DNA of 12,614 bases from an uncultured Eubacteriales bacterium (GTDB lineage: Bacteria > Bacillota > Clostridia > Oscillospirales > Oscillospiraceae). Of this stretch, positions 1 through 6,999 are shown piece after piece (position 1 is the stretch's first letter; every line of letters begins with the position of its first letter). Location: the NCBI GenBank assembly GCA_900554275.1, contig USGS01000048.1:1-12614 (forward strand), given 5' to 3'. Below the pieces are notes generated by a model that had not been told where the DNA came from, did not search any database, and saw only the letters and a program-made list of their open reading frames with translations. The translations under genes and the position numbers were made by a program.

Positions 1-2
1 TG

Positions 3-1571
3 TGCGTGGTCATGCTGGTGGGCACTACGTTCGCGTGGTTCACCGACACGGCCAAGACCAATGTCAATAGGATCAAGGCCGGTAATCTGGATGTGGTGTT
101 GCAGGTGAAAGACAATAATGACGATTGGATTACCTCAAACCGCGCATTGAAATGGGTAAAAAGCACCGCTGGTAGCGGACAGGAACTCCTGTGGGAACCC
201 GGCGCAAGCTATAATCTGGAGGAATTCCGCATACTTAACAACGGCAATCTGAACCTGAAGTACAAGGTCATCATCTCCGGCGCGACTGGCGATACGATGC
301 TGCTGGACGTCATCGACTTCAGCGGCAAGATCACGGATGAGAATAATGCTGTGACCGATCTGCCCAGTGTCAGTATGAACAGCACTACGCCTGTCATTTT
401 GGACAGAGATCTTGCTGCCGGCAAGGCCGATACCATCACCCTGAACGGCACGATGCAGACCTCCGCAAACAACACCTACATGAGCAAGACAGTCGATAAT
501 ATCACCATCACCGTCGTCGCCACCCAGGCCACCGGCGAGTACGACAGCACCGGCAACACCTATGATGAAACTGCTGACTATACCATTCAGGTAAACAAGG
601 ACAACATTCAGGACTATCTGGACGGCAAGTTCGGCTCTATCGACGGCATGACGCTGGTACTGGCTGAAGGCGATTATGACAAAATCGAGTTCGGTCGCGC
701 CACCGCATACGAGGGAAGCAATACCAAGTATTATCTTGGCGGAACCGAATCCAATGTCAATGCGATTAAACAGGATATAGCCAATCATCCCAACGGCGGC
801 GCAGGCAACCGTGAGTATGTCCGCTATATGAACAATGTTACCCTCAAGGCAGCCGATGGTGCGGCGGCGACCATCAACGGGCTGGTTGCGTTCGGCGGAC
901 AGGTCAACAGCACAAAGTGGTACAGCAGAGATTTCGTTGCTGACAGGGTTGCAGAAAACAATAACACCTGCTACTACATCAATCAGAAGTGGAACAATAT
1001 CACCTTTGAGGGTCTGACTTTCACGGGCGGCGTGAATATTGAAGCGTATCAGGGGAACACGCTCATCGACAACGTTAAGTTTGACAGATGCAAATTCAAT
1101 GTTAGCGATACTGATACCAATAAGGCGAATTGCATCCGCCTGAATGTGGATGGAAAGGCCGCCAAGGCGAACAATCTTGTTGTTACAAACTGCGAATTCA
1201 CTGACGGCTACACCGCTGTGCTTACCGATGGTATGCCGAATGTCACCGTTACGGGCAGCACCTTCTCCGGTTTGACGAAGCATGCGATCAATCCGATGAT
1301 GAATGGGAATGGCGCTCCGGGCTACGGAAGGATCACCGTTACCGGGAATATTTTCAAGAATATGAGTTCTGATAGTAGCGGAACCATCCTTCGAATGGGT
1401 GAAGTTGGTGCAGGCGCTGTGTTCACGATCAAGAAGAATACCGCAACGGATGGTATCACTTTGGCAAACAGCATCAAGGTTAACAGCCTTGCGGACGGTA
1501 TCACCTATGACATCTCCGGAAACAGCTGGGCAAATGGCCTTACTGCAAGCGATTCCAGACTTAACGGCTAA
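3..1571 (+). CDS. SipW-type signal, TasA-like head and beta-helix secreted protein (5' end cut by window)
   Basis: The reading frame is already open at the window edge, so the true start and the first part of the signal peptide lie upstream; the GTG at 6 is not a credible start. The visible N-terminus (VGTTFAWFTDT) is the end of a SipW-type signal peptide, followed by a TasA/CalY-like stretch (INxxKAGNLDV-like, then FRILNNGNLNLKYKV near residues 76-90). Residues about 270-515 have short repeated beta strands with N/G turns (NNITFEGLTFTGG, NNLVVTNCEFTDG, PNVTVTGSTFSGL, GRITVTGNIFKNM), the pattern of a right-handed parallel beta-helix as in pectate-lyase-like folds. Family knowledge: SipW-type peptidases release TasA/camelysin-like surface or biofilm matrix proteins. 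I infer an exported, extracellular or cell-surface protein. No catalytic residues, LPXTG motif or C-terminal anchor are visible. The gene uses more A/T-ending codons than its neighbours. A substrate cannot be assigned. Confidence 0.8.
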   Translation, partial: CVVMLVGTTFAWFTDTAKTNVNRIKAGNLDVVLQVKDNNDDWITSNRALKWVKSTAGSGQELLWEPGASYNLEEFRILNNGNLNLKYKVIISGATGDTMLLDVIDFSGKITDENNAVTDLPSVSMNSTTPVILDRDLAAGKADTITLNGTMQTSANNTYMSKTVDNITITVVATQATGEYDSTGNTYDETADYTIQVNKDNIQDYLDGKFGSIDGMTLVLAEGDYDKIEFGRATAYEGSNTKYYLGGTESNVNAIKQDIANHPNGGAGNREYVRYMNNVTLKAADGAAATINGLVAFGGQVNSTKWYSRDFVADRVAENNNTCYYINQKWNNITFEGLTFTGGVNIEAYQGNTLIDNVKFDRCKFNVSDTDTNKANCIRLNVDGKAAKANNLVVTNCEFTDGYTAVLTDGMPNVTVTGSTFSGLTKHAINPMMNGNGAPGYGRITVTGNIFKNMSSDSSGTILRMGEVGAGAVFTIKKNTATDGITLANSIKVNSLADGITYDISGNSWANGLTASDSRLNG

Positions 1572-1740
1572 ATAAAGCAGTTTTCCAAGTCCTCTCCACC
1601 TACGGGCGGAGGGGCAAGCAAAGGACATAAGGCGTTTGGTAGAGTAAGTGCCTAGGCCATTACCTGATCATCCCGCCGCCTTACCAACGGCTGGAGATAC
1701 CCCTTCCGCTGCGGCCATGCTCAGCCGCACGGACATAAAA
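1572..1740. other. Non-coding gap with several inverted repeats
   Basis: No supported gene. Besides the hairpin at 1591-1614, it holds a TGCGGC/GCCGCA stem (1710-1715 with 1724-1729), a GCCTAGGC palindrome near 1650, CGTT.GGTA and TACCAACG arms that can pair across about 1634-1689, and an 8-base direct repeat GGACATAA at 1623-1630 and 1731-1738. This may be the 3' untranslated region of the first gene, a decayed repeat or a structured RNA; the sequence alone does not decide. Confidence 0.4.
1591..1614. repeat. Imperfect hairpin downstream of the beta-helix gene
   Basis: Arms CCTCTCCACC (1591-1600) and GGCGGAGGGG (1605-1614) around a TACG loop pair at 9 of 10 positions, one of them G-U. It begins 19 bases after the stop codon of the upstream gene. 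There is no T run after it, so it is not a classic intrinsic terminator; it may protect the 3' end of the message or be a REP-like palindrome. Confidence 0.5.
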
Positions 1741-1767
1741 AAGAACCGCCCCCGGGCGGTTCTTTTT
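1737..1767. terminator. Bidirectional intrinsic terminator, mainly for trkA
   Basis: A perfect stem of ten pairs (1741-1750 with 1755-1764, extendable by one) is flanked by A6 (1737-1742) and T5 (1763-1767), so it has a U tract in either direction. It starts 7 bases past the trkA stop codon on the minus strand, and it can also stop transcripts coming from the beta-helix gene on the plus strand. Confidence 0.9.
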
Positions 1768-1771
1768 CGTG

Positions 1772-3130
1772 TCATTCCAGTATATCCTTCAGGTCGGTCA
1801 GACCCATGGCGTTGGTCACCACCAGCACATGGTCGCCCGCCCGGATCACCGTCATGCCGCCGGGGATGATGGTGCGGCCCTCCCGCACGATGGCCGCCAG
1901 CAGAATACCCGGCTTCAGCGCCAGGTCCTTCAGCGACTGGCCCAGCCGCTCCGAGCCCTTTTCGCTCACGGTGAACTCCAACGCCTCCACCCGGCCGCCC
2001 AGCAGCTTATACAGCGACTCCACCGCCATGCCCTGCGAATTAGCCAGCGCCCGGACGTAGCGGGTGATCTGATTAGCGATGATGTCCTTGGGGCTGATGA
2101 TGCTCCCCAGCCCCGTGTCCTGCACCAGCTCCATGTAGTTGGGGCGGGTCATCTTGGCCAGCACCTTCCGCACGCCGGCCTTCTGGGCCGACAGCGCCAT
2201 CAACAGGTTTTCCTCGTCCCGCCCCGTCAGCGCCACAAAGCCGTCCGCGCCGAACAGATTCTCTGACCGGATCATGTCGTTGTCCGTGCCATCGCCCTCA
2301 ATGATCATGGCGTCCGGCAGCTCCTGGGACAGCCGCAGGCACTTGTCGTGGTCCTGCTCCACAATATGTACCCGCGTCCCCGTCCGGGCCAACTCCCAGC
2401 TCAGATACATACTGATCCGGCTGCCGCCCAAAATGGACACGTCCTTTACCCGCTGCAAGCTGCGCCCCATGGATTTCAACATCTTATGCAGCTCGGCCTT
2501 TGCACCCACCATATATAGCCGGTCGTCCAGCTGCGGCACGAACGAGCCGTTGGGGATGATGAACTCGTCGCCCCGCTGGGCCGCGCAGATCAGCACCTCC
2601 GCCGCGCGCTCCCGATGGAAGTCGCTGAGACTGTGACCCAAAATGGTGTCGCTCTCCTGCATCTTAAAGCCGATCATGTCGATGCGTCCCCCGGCAAAGG
2701 GCTCGACGGAGATGGCGGCGGGGAAGCTGAGGATGCGGGCGATCTCCTGTGCCGCCGCCAGGTCGGGGTTGATGACCATGTCCAGCCCGATCTCCCGCTT
2801 CAGCATATCCGCATCCCGCCGGTAGTCCGGGTTGCGCACCCGGGCCACGGTGTGCCGCGCACCCAGACTCTTGGCGATCAGGCAGCACACCAGGTTCGTC
2901 TCGTCCACGCCGGTGACGGCAATGACCAGATCGGCGCTGCGGACACCTGCCTCCATCAGCACGCTGATGGAAGCGCCGTTTCCGTTGAGGCACATGGCGT
3001 CCAGTGTGTTGTCCGCCCGGCTCAGATGCTCCGGCTCGTCGTCCACCAGCGTGATGTCATGCTTTTCCTGTGTCAGCTGCTGGGCGATGGCATAGCCCAC
3101 CTTGCCGCAGCCTACGATGATGATCCTCAT
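1772..3130 (-). CDS. trkA: Trk-type potassium uptake regulatory subunit TrkA
   Basis: This 452-residue protein has the full double-RCK layout of TrkA. A first Rossmann domain carries VGCGKVG at residues 6-12 and an acidic residue (D30) ending the second strand, as expected for NAD(H)/nucleotide binding. RCK_C follows at about 140-220, then a second, degenerate Rossmann domain (ILGGSRIS near 233-240, E258 as acidic residue) and a second RCK_C at about 370-450. Family role: a cytoplasmic ring that gates the TrkH/KtrB-type potassium channel subunit in response to bound nucleotide. No trkH gene is in the window. The ATG at 3130 follows AAGGAGG with good spacing and overlaps the stop of the upstream YihY gene (ATGA, 3127-3130), implying translational coupling. 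Length is normal and I see no damage. Confidence 0.95.
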   Translation of the reverse strand: MRIIIVGCGKVGYAIAQQLTQEKHDITLVDDEPEHLSRADNTLDAMCLNGNGASISVLMEAGVRSADLVIAVTGVDETNLVCCLIAKSLGARHTVARVRNPDYRRDADMLKREIGLDMVINPDLAAAQEIARILSFPAAISVEPFAGGRIDMIGFKMQESDTILGHSLSDFHRERAAEVLICAAQRGDEFIIPNGSFVPQLDDRLYMVGAKAELHKMLKSMGRSLQRVKDVSILGGSRISMYLSWELARTGTRVHIVEQDHDKCLRLSQELPDAMIIEGDGTDNDMIRSENLFGADGFVALTGRDEENLLMALSAQKAGVRKVLAKMTRPNYMELVQDTGLGSIISPKDIIANQITRYVRALANSQGMAVESLYKLLGGRVEALEFTVSEKGSERLGQSLKDLALKPGILLAAIVREGRTIIPGGMTVIRAGDHVLVVTNAMGLTDLKDILE

Positions 3131-3996
3131 ATATCCTCCTTCGCACCTCCGGCGCGTTTTTCATCCAGCAGCGCGGCGGAAAACTCCGCACCCAGTATCA
3201 GCACCTGCCCCGACATATACAGCCACAGCAGCACCACGATCACCGTGGCGATCGAGCCGTACAGCACCGAATAGCGCCCCATGGTCTCCACATAGTAGGA
3301 GAACGCCATGCTCAGCACCATCCACGCCGCCAGCGACCCGCACACACCGGGCATGACCTCCCGCAGCGGCTGCCGCCGCCCTTGGGCCAGCACATACAGC
3401 AGCACCAGCGACACCGTGATCACCAGCGCCAGCACGATGAAGCGCATATAGCTCCACACCTCGATGAACCCAGTCGGCATGGTGATGAACTGCCCCACGA
3501 ATTCCAGCGCCCGCCGTCCGATGACCACCAGCACCAGCGTCACCGCGATGACCACGATGAGCCATACGGTGAACAGCAGGATGCGCCACTGGCTGCGCCA
3601 CATACTCTCTGGTGTGGGCTGGCCGAAGGCCTTGCGCAGCGAGTGCATCAGGCAGCCGGTGGCCCGCATGGGAAACCAGATGGAGAATATCAGGCTGAAC
3701 CACAGCAGCTGGCGGCTCTGATTGGCGGACACGTACTCCAGATAGGACTGTATCACATCCACCACGTCCACCGGCAGCAGCGGCTCCAGCACCGACGTGA
3801 TATACGCGATGTCCAGGTCCAGCAGGCCCAGCAGTGTGCTGATAAAGATCAGCAGCGGGAAAATGGCAAACAGCAGGTAGTACGTCAGCGCCGCACTGTC
3901 CCGGGCCACGTCGTGGGTGTAATATCGCCGCAGCATATCCGCGGCCAGCCGGCCCGCTGCCGTGCGCGGGCCGGAAAACAGCTTTTTTTTCTTCAT
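3127..3996 (-). CDS. YihY/BrkB family inner membrane protein
   Basis: This 289-residue protein has about six hydrophobic segments and the family signatures: DSAALTYYLLFAIFPLLIF near residues 33-51 and YSVLYGSIATVIVVLLWLYM plus GAEFSA near 242-274. The family was once called RNase BN by mistake; its members are polytopic membrane proteins of unclear function, proposed as transporters. It is the first gene of a two-gene unit with trkA. The start is uncertain: the ATG at 3996 has no good Shine-Dalgarno sequence and is followed by an A8 tract in the message (3983-3990). A second ATG at 4015 lies one frame off and would join this frame if one A of that tract were lost. A later in-frame ATG (residue 21, MLRRYYTHD) is also possible. 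No clear promoter was found upstream on this strand. Confidence 0.9.
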   Translation of the reverse strand: MKKKKLFSGPRTAAGRLAADMLRRYYTHDVARDSAALTYYLLFAIFPLLIFISTLLGLLDLDIAYITSVLEPLLPVDVVDVIQSYLEYVSANQSRQLLWFSLIFSIWFPMRATGCLMHSLRKAFGQPTPESMWRSQWRILLFTVWLIVVIAVTLVLVVIGRRALEFVGQFITMPTGFIEVWSYMRFIVLALVITVSLVLLYVLAQGRRQPLREVMPGVCGSLAAWMVLSMAFSYYVETMGRYSVLYGSIATVIVVLLWLYMSGQVLILGAEFSAALLDEKRAGGAKEDI

Positions 3997-4075
3997 AGCA
4001 CGGTTTTTTTACCATATAGGCGGGGAAAGAAGAATTTGCCGCCCGCGCAGCGCAGAGCAGACGGAATATGTTAAA

Positions 4076-4087
4076 TTTTCATGAAAA
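4076..4087. promoter_or_regulatory. 12-base palindrome upstream of the HTH gene promoter
   Basis: TTTTCATGAAAA is a perfect palindrome ending 13 bases before the -35 box of the HTH gene and lying in the divergent region shared with the YihY gene. It could be a protein binding site; no protein can be named. Confidence 0.3.
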
Positions 4088-4100
4088 CCTGTTTTTTCGG

Positions 4101-4129
4101 TTGTCTGATGTTAAAAGCCATGCTATAAT
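4101..4129 (+). promoter_or_regulatory. Sigma-A type promoter of the HTH regulator gene
   Basis: TTGTCT (4101-4106) is separated by 17 bases from a perfect TATAAT (4124-4129), preceded by TGC as an extended -10. The -10 lies inside the 11-base palindrome GCTATAATAGC (4122-4132), a possible self-binding site for the regulator. The predicted leader to the ATG at 4180 is about 45 bases. Confidence 0.8.
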
Positions 4130-4179
4130 AGCTCTACCTATTTTTGGTAATTCTAATAAGAAGTGAGTTGAGGACAAAC

Positions 4180-4506
4180 ATGGATAATCTGACCAAGATC
4201 GTCCGCGATGAGATCTCGCGGCAGTACCGCAGCGTCCGCCAGTTCGCGTTCGCCGTAGGCGTTCCCCTGTCCACCATAAACAGCGCCCTGCACAACGGCG
4301 TCGGTGGGTCTTCCTTTGACACGGTGGTGCAGATGTGCCAGGTGCTGGGTATCAAGGCTTTGTCCGATGACGCAGCTTTTTACCTTACCGACGACACCGA
4401 GCAGCTGTTGACCCAGTACGCCGCGCTGGACGACTACGGCCGTCACACGGTGGCCTCTGTCATGGAGGTGGAGTACAAGCGCTGCTGCGGCAAGGACGAG
4501 AAGTAA
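4180..4506 (+). CDS. Small XRE-like helix-turn-helix protein
   Basis: A 108-residue protein. Residues about 17-60 (SVRQFAFAVGVPLSTINSAL, then SFDTVVQMCQVLGI) match the helix-turn-helix layout of the XRE/Cro class: a scaffold helix, a turn after AVGVP, the recognition helix STINSAL, and two closing helices. The C-terminal 45 residues include an acidic stretch and a helix ending VEYKRCCGKDEK, perhaps for dimerisation. I chose the ATG at 4180 because GAGGA lies 5 bases before it; an upstream TTG at 4144 would add 12 residues but lacks a binding site. It is a single-gene unit with its own promoter and terminator. Family role: DNA-binding transcriptional regulator. Its target is unknown; palindromes in its own promoter region suggest autoregulation, which is inference. 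Confidence 0.85.
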   Translation: MDNLTKIVRDEISRQYRSVRQFAFAVGVPLSTINSALHNGVGGSSFDTVVQMCQVLGIKALSDDAAFYLTDDTEQLLTQYAALDDYGRHTVASVMEVEYKRCCGKDEK

Positions 4507-4518
4507 CCCCTGATACAA

Positions 4519-4562
4519 ACAAGGCTCATCACCCGGAATAGGTGATGAGCCTTGTGTTTTTT
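4519..4562 (+). terminator. Strong intrinsic terminator after the HTH gene
   Basis: A perfect 15-base-pair stem (4519-4533 with 4541-4555), 7-base loop, then G and T6 (4557-4562). The T tract runs into the complement of the malQ stop codon (4561-4563), so the convergent genes end almost at the same point. Read on the minus strand the same stem is followed by TTGTATC, a weaker tail that may also serve malQ. Confidence 0.95.
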
Positions 4563-6066
4563 ACGCTTTGTCCGCCTCCGGCAGCTTCTCCGTGCGGCCG
4601 TACAGCTCCGTCATGTGCCGGATCTTCTTCGCCAGCGCGGGCGTCAGCTCGCCCTCCAGCAGCCGCCACGTCCAGTTGCCGCCCTGCGTGCCGGGGGTGT
4701 TCATGCGGTGTCCCGCACCCAGCCCCAGGTAGTCCTGTATCTGCGCCACGAACAGCATGGCCACGCTGCCCATGCCGCCCCGCAGCACGCCCCAGTGGAA
4801 GCCCTCCGCTTCCGTCAGCGCCAGATATTCCCGGGCGTAGTCAATGTCCTCCGGCTTGGCCTCCTCGCGCCACAGCATCAGCGGGCTGTTGTCGTGGGTG
4901 CCGGTGTAGCAGATGCAGTTCTCCCCATAGGTATGGGGCAGATAGCTGCTGCTGTCCCGGGAGTCGAAGGCAAATTCCAGCACCTTCATCCCCGGCCACC
5001 CGGAGTCACGCAGCAGCTGGGCCACGCCCGGCGTGGGATAGCCCAGATCCTCCGCGATAAACTCGATCTGCGGGAACCAGCCCTTCAGCCGGTCGATGAG
5101 ATCCATGCCCGGCCCTTTGACCCACTGACCATTCTTGGCGGTGGTGTCGCCGTAGGGCACGGCCCAGTAGCTCTCCAGCCCCCGGAAATGATCGATGCGC
5201 AGCACGTCGAACAGCTTTCCTGCGCCATCGATGCGCCGTATCCACCATCCGAAGCCATCGTCACGCATGGCGTCCCAGTCGTACAGCGGGTTGCCCCACA
5301 GCTGCCCGTCGGCGCAGAAGTAGTCTGGCGGCACGCCGGATACCGCCTTCGGCACGAGCTTGTCGTCCAGCTGGAAGAACTGGGGCTCGGCCCACACATC
5401 GGCGGAGTCCATGGCCACATAGATGGGCAGGTCGCCGATGATGCGGATGCCCAGCTGGTGGACGTAGTCCCGCAGTGCGTTCCACTGCTTGAAGAACAGA
5501 TACTGCACATACACGAAGAACGACACGTCCTCCGCCAGCAGCGTCCGGTACTGCGCCAGTGCCTTTTCCTCCCGCAGCCGGATGTCCTCCGGCCACTCCG
5601 TCCAGGCCCTCATGCCGAAGTGCCGCTTGCAGGCCATATACAGCGCGTAATCCGGCAGCCACCGGGCGTTTTCCGCCGCAAAGGCCGCTACCTCCGCGCT
5701 GTCCCGCTCCCAGCCTCGCTTGAAGGCCTTCCGCAGCAGGCCAAACCGACTCTCGTAGATCTTGCCGTAGTCCACGTTCCGGGGATCACTGCCCCAGTCG
5801 CAGGCCCTGCACTCCTTCTTCGTCAGCAGCCCGTCGGCCGCCAGCAGCTCCGGGTCAATGTAGTAGGGGTTGCCGGCGTAGGCGGAAAAGCTCTGATACG
5901 GCGAGTCGCCGTAGCTGGTCGGGCCGAGAGGCAGCATCTGCCAATAGTCCTGTCCCGCGTCCTTCAGAAAGTCCGCGAACTCATAGGCCGCCTTGCCCAG
6001 CGTGCCGATGCCATAGGGCGACGGCAGGGAGGACACGGCCATCAAAATACCACTGCTTCGTTTCAT
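4561..6066 (-). CDS. malQ: 4-alpha-glucanotransferase (amylomaltase, GH77)
   Basis: A 501-residue GH77 enzyme of normal length. It transfers alpha-1,4-glucan segments between maltooligosaccharides, releasing glucose, in the cytoplasm. Visible family motifs: SGILMAVSSLPSPYGIG at the N-terminus, GDSPYQSFSAYAGNPYYID (53-71), GDLPIYVAMDSADVWA (211-226), VPPDYF and DGQLWGNPLYDW (246-264), RIDHFRG with the nucleophile D292, AEDLG with the acid/base E339, and TGTHDNSP with D392. All three catalytic carboxylates are present at the expected spacing. The ATG at 6066 has only a weak purine-rich site before it. It lies 75 bases after the second permease gene, across a hairpin with a U-rich tail (6102-6126), so it may be expressed at a lower level than the transporter. 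Its presence is the main argument for a maltodextrin substrate. Confidence 0.96.
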   Translation of the reverse strand: MKRSSGILMAVSSLPSPYGIGTLGKAAYEFADFLKDAGQDYWQMLPLGPTSYGDSPYQSFSAYAGNPYYIDPELLAADGLLTKKECRACDWGSDPRNVDYGKIYESRFGLLRKAFKRGWERDSAEVAAFAAENARWLPDYALYMACKRHFGMRAWTEWPEDIRLREEKALAQYRTLLAEDVSFFVYVQYLFFKQWNALRDYVHQLGIRIIGDLPIYVAMDSADVWAEPQFFQLDDKLVPKAVSGVPPDYFCADGQLWGNPLYDWDAMRDDGFGWWIRRIDGAGKLFDVLRIDHFRGLESYWAVPYGDTTAKNGQWVKGPGMDLIDRLKGWFPQIEFIAEDLGYPTPGVAQLLRDSGWPGMKVLEFAFDSRDSSSYLPHTYGENCICYTGTHDNSPLMLWREEAKPEDIDYAREYLALTEAEGFHWGVLRGGMGSVAMLFVAQIQDYLGLGAGHRMNTPGTQGGNWTWRLLEGELTPALAKKIRHMTELYGRTEKLPEADKA

Positions 6067-6086
6067 ACTTCAACTTCTCTCATAGA

Positions 6087-6127
6087 ATAGATAAAATAGA
6101 ACGGGACGGGCGAAAGGCCCGCCCCGC
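6087..6127 (-). terminator. Hairpin with U-rich tail between permease and malQ (partial terminator)
   Basis: On the minus strand GCGGGGCGGGC (6117-6127) pairs with GCCCGTCCCG (6102-6111) over a short loop, with one mismatch at 6106/6122, and is followed by TTCTATTTTATC. The tail is broken by A and C, so it may attenuate rather than stop transcription into malQ. The stem resembles the one at 8015-8044. Confidence 0.55.
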
Positions 6128-6141
6128 TTCAATAACTTGTA

Positions 6142-6999
6142 TCAGCCCTTCACCGCGCCGGCGGCCACACCCTTGATGATGTGCTTCTGGCACAGCAGGT
6201 AGAAGATGATCACCGGCAGGATGCTCAGCAGGATCAGCGCCATGGTCGCGCCCATATCCACCTGACCGTAGCTGCCCTTCAGATACTGGATGACGATGGG
6301 GATGGTCATATACTTCGTGCGGTCCAGCACCAGGTACGGCAGCAGGAAGTCGTTCCACACCCACATGATCTCCAGCACGCCCACGGAGATGAACGTGGGC
6401 TTCATCATGGGCAGCACCACCAGGAAGAAGGTGCGGACAGGTCCGCAGCCGTCGATGACAGCGGCCTCTTCGATCTCCAGCGGGATGGATTTCACAAACC
6501 CGGCGAACATGAACACCGCCAGACCTGCGCCGAAACCCAGGTAGATGACGGGGATGGTCCAAGGCGTGTCCAGATGGAGCTTGTTGGCCGTCCTGGACAG
6601 GGTGAACATCACCATCTGGAACGGCACCACCATGGAGAACACACACAGGTAGTACACGATCTTACTGACCAGACTGCCCACGCGGGACACATACCACGCC
6701 GCCATGGACGTACACAGCAGGATCAGCGCCGAGGACACCAGCGTCATGAACAGGCTGTAGAACACCGCCTTGATGAACGGATAGTTGCCGAAGGTCATGC
6801 CCTTGATATAGTTCTGCAGGCCCACGAAGCTCTCCTCGTTGGGGAAGGCGAACGTCTCTGTGTTCACGGCGGCGTTGCTCTTGAAGGAGTTCATCAGCAC
6901 GATCAGGATGGGCAGCATATAGATAATGCAGATCACCGCAAAGGCCACGGTCAGCGCGGCTTTGCTGTGCTCATGCTTTTTGGCAAGACTGGTTTTCAT
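6142..6999 (-). CDS. Carbohydrate ABC transporter permease, MalG-like (CUT1)
   Basis: A 285-residue integral membrane protein with about six hydrophobic segments (near residues 14-37, 77-101, 113-134, 149-169, 202-224 and 252-270). The EAA loop that docks the ATPase is clear: EEAAVIDGCGPVRTFFLVVLP at about 177-197. Length and the short N-terminus match MalG-type subunits of the CUT1 sugar importers. Its ATG shares a base with the stop of the upstream permease (TAATG, 6997-7001), and AGGAGGTG lies 8 bases before it, so the two permeases are translationally coupled and presumably form the heterodimeric channel. No ATP-binding subunit gene follows. Substrate is inferred as maltodextrin-like from malQ downstream; other alpha-glucosides are possible. 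Confidence 0.93.
   Translation of the reverse strand: MKTSLAKKHEHSKAALTVAFAVICIIYMLPILIVLMNSFKSNAAVNTETFAFPNEESFVGLQNYIKGMTFGNYPFIKAVFYSLFMTLVSSALILLCTSMAAWYVSRVGSLVSKIVYYLCVFSMVVPFQMVMFTLSRTANKLHLDTPWTIPVIYLGFGAGLAVFMFAGFVKSIPLEIEEAAVIDGCGPVRTFFLVVLPMMKPTFISVGVLEIMWVWNDFLLPYLVLDRTKYMTIPIVIQYLKGSYGQVDMGATMALILLSILPVIIFYLLCQKHIIKGVAAGAVKG

Noticed and set aside
135..1628. A 497-codon open frame on the minus strand opposite the beta-helix gene
   Set aside because: The plus-strand frame has the SipW-type signal and beta-helix pattern; the antisense frame has no signal, motif or ribosome binding site.
1623..1738. Small mobile element bounded by the GGACATAA direct repeats
   Set aside because: The 8-base repeats are short, there are no terminal inverted repeats beside them and no open frame inside; chance cannot be excluded.
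3161..4015. A 284-codon minus-strand frame overlapping the YihY gene, starting at the ATG at 4015
   Set aside because: After the first residues it is an Ala/Gly/His-rich shadow, while the other frame carries the YihY signatures. Its ATG is kept only as a note on the start.
4552..6090. A 512-codon open frame on the plus strand opposite malQ
   Set aside because: malQ on the minus strand has all catalytic motifs; the antisense product is Gln/His/Arg/Val-rich and matches no family I recognise.
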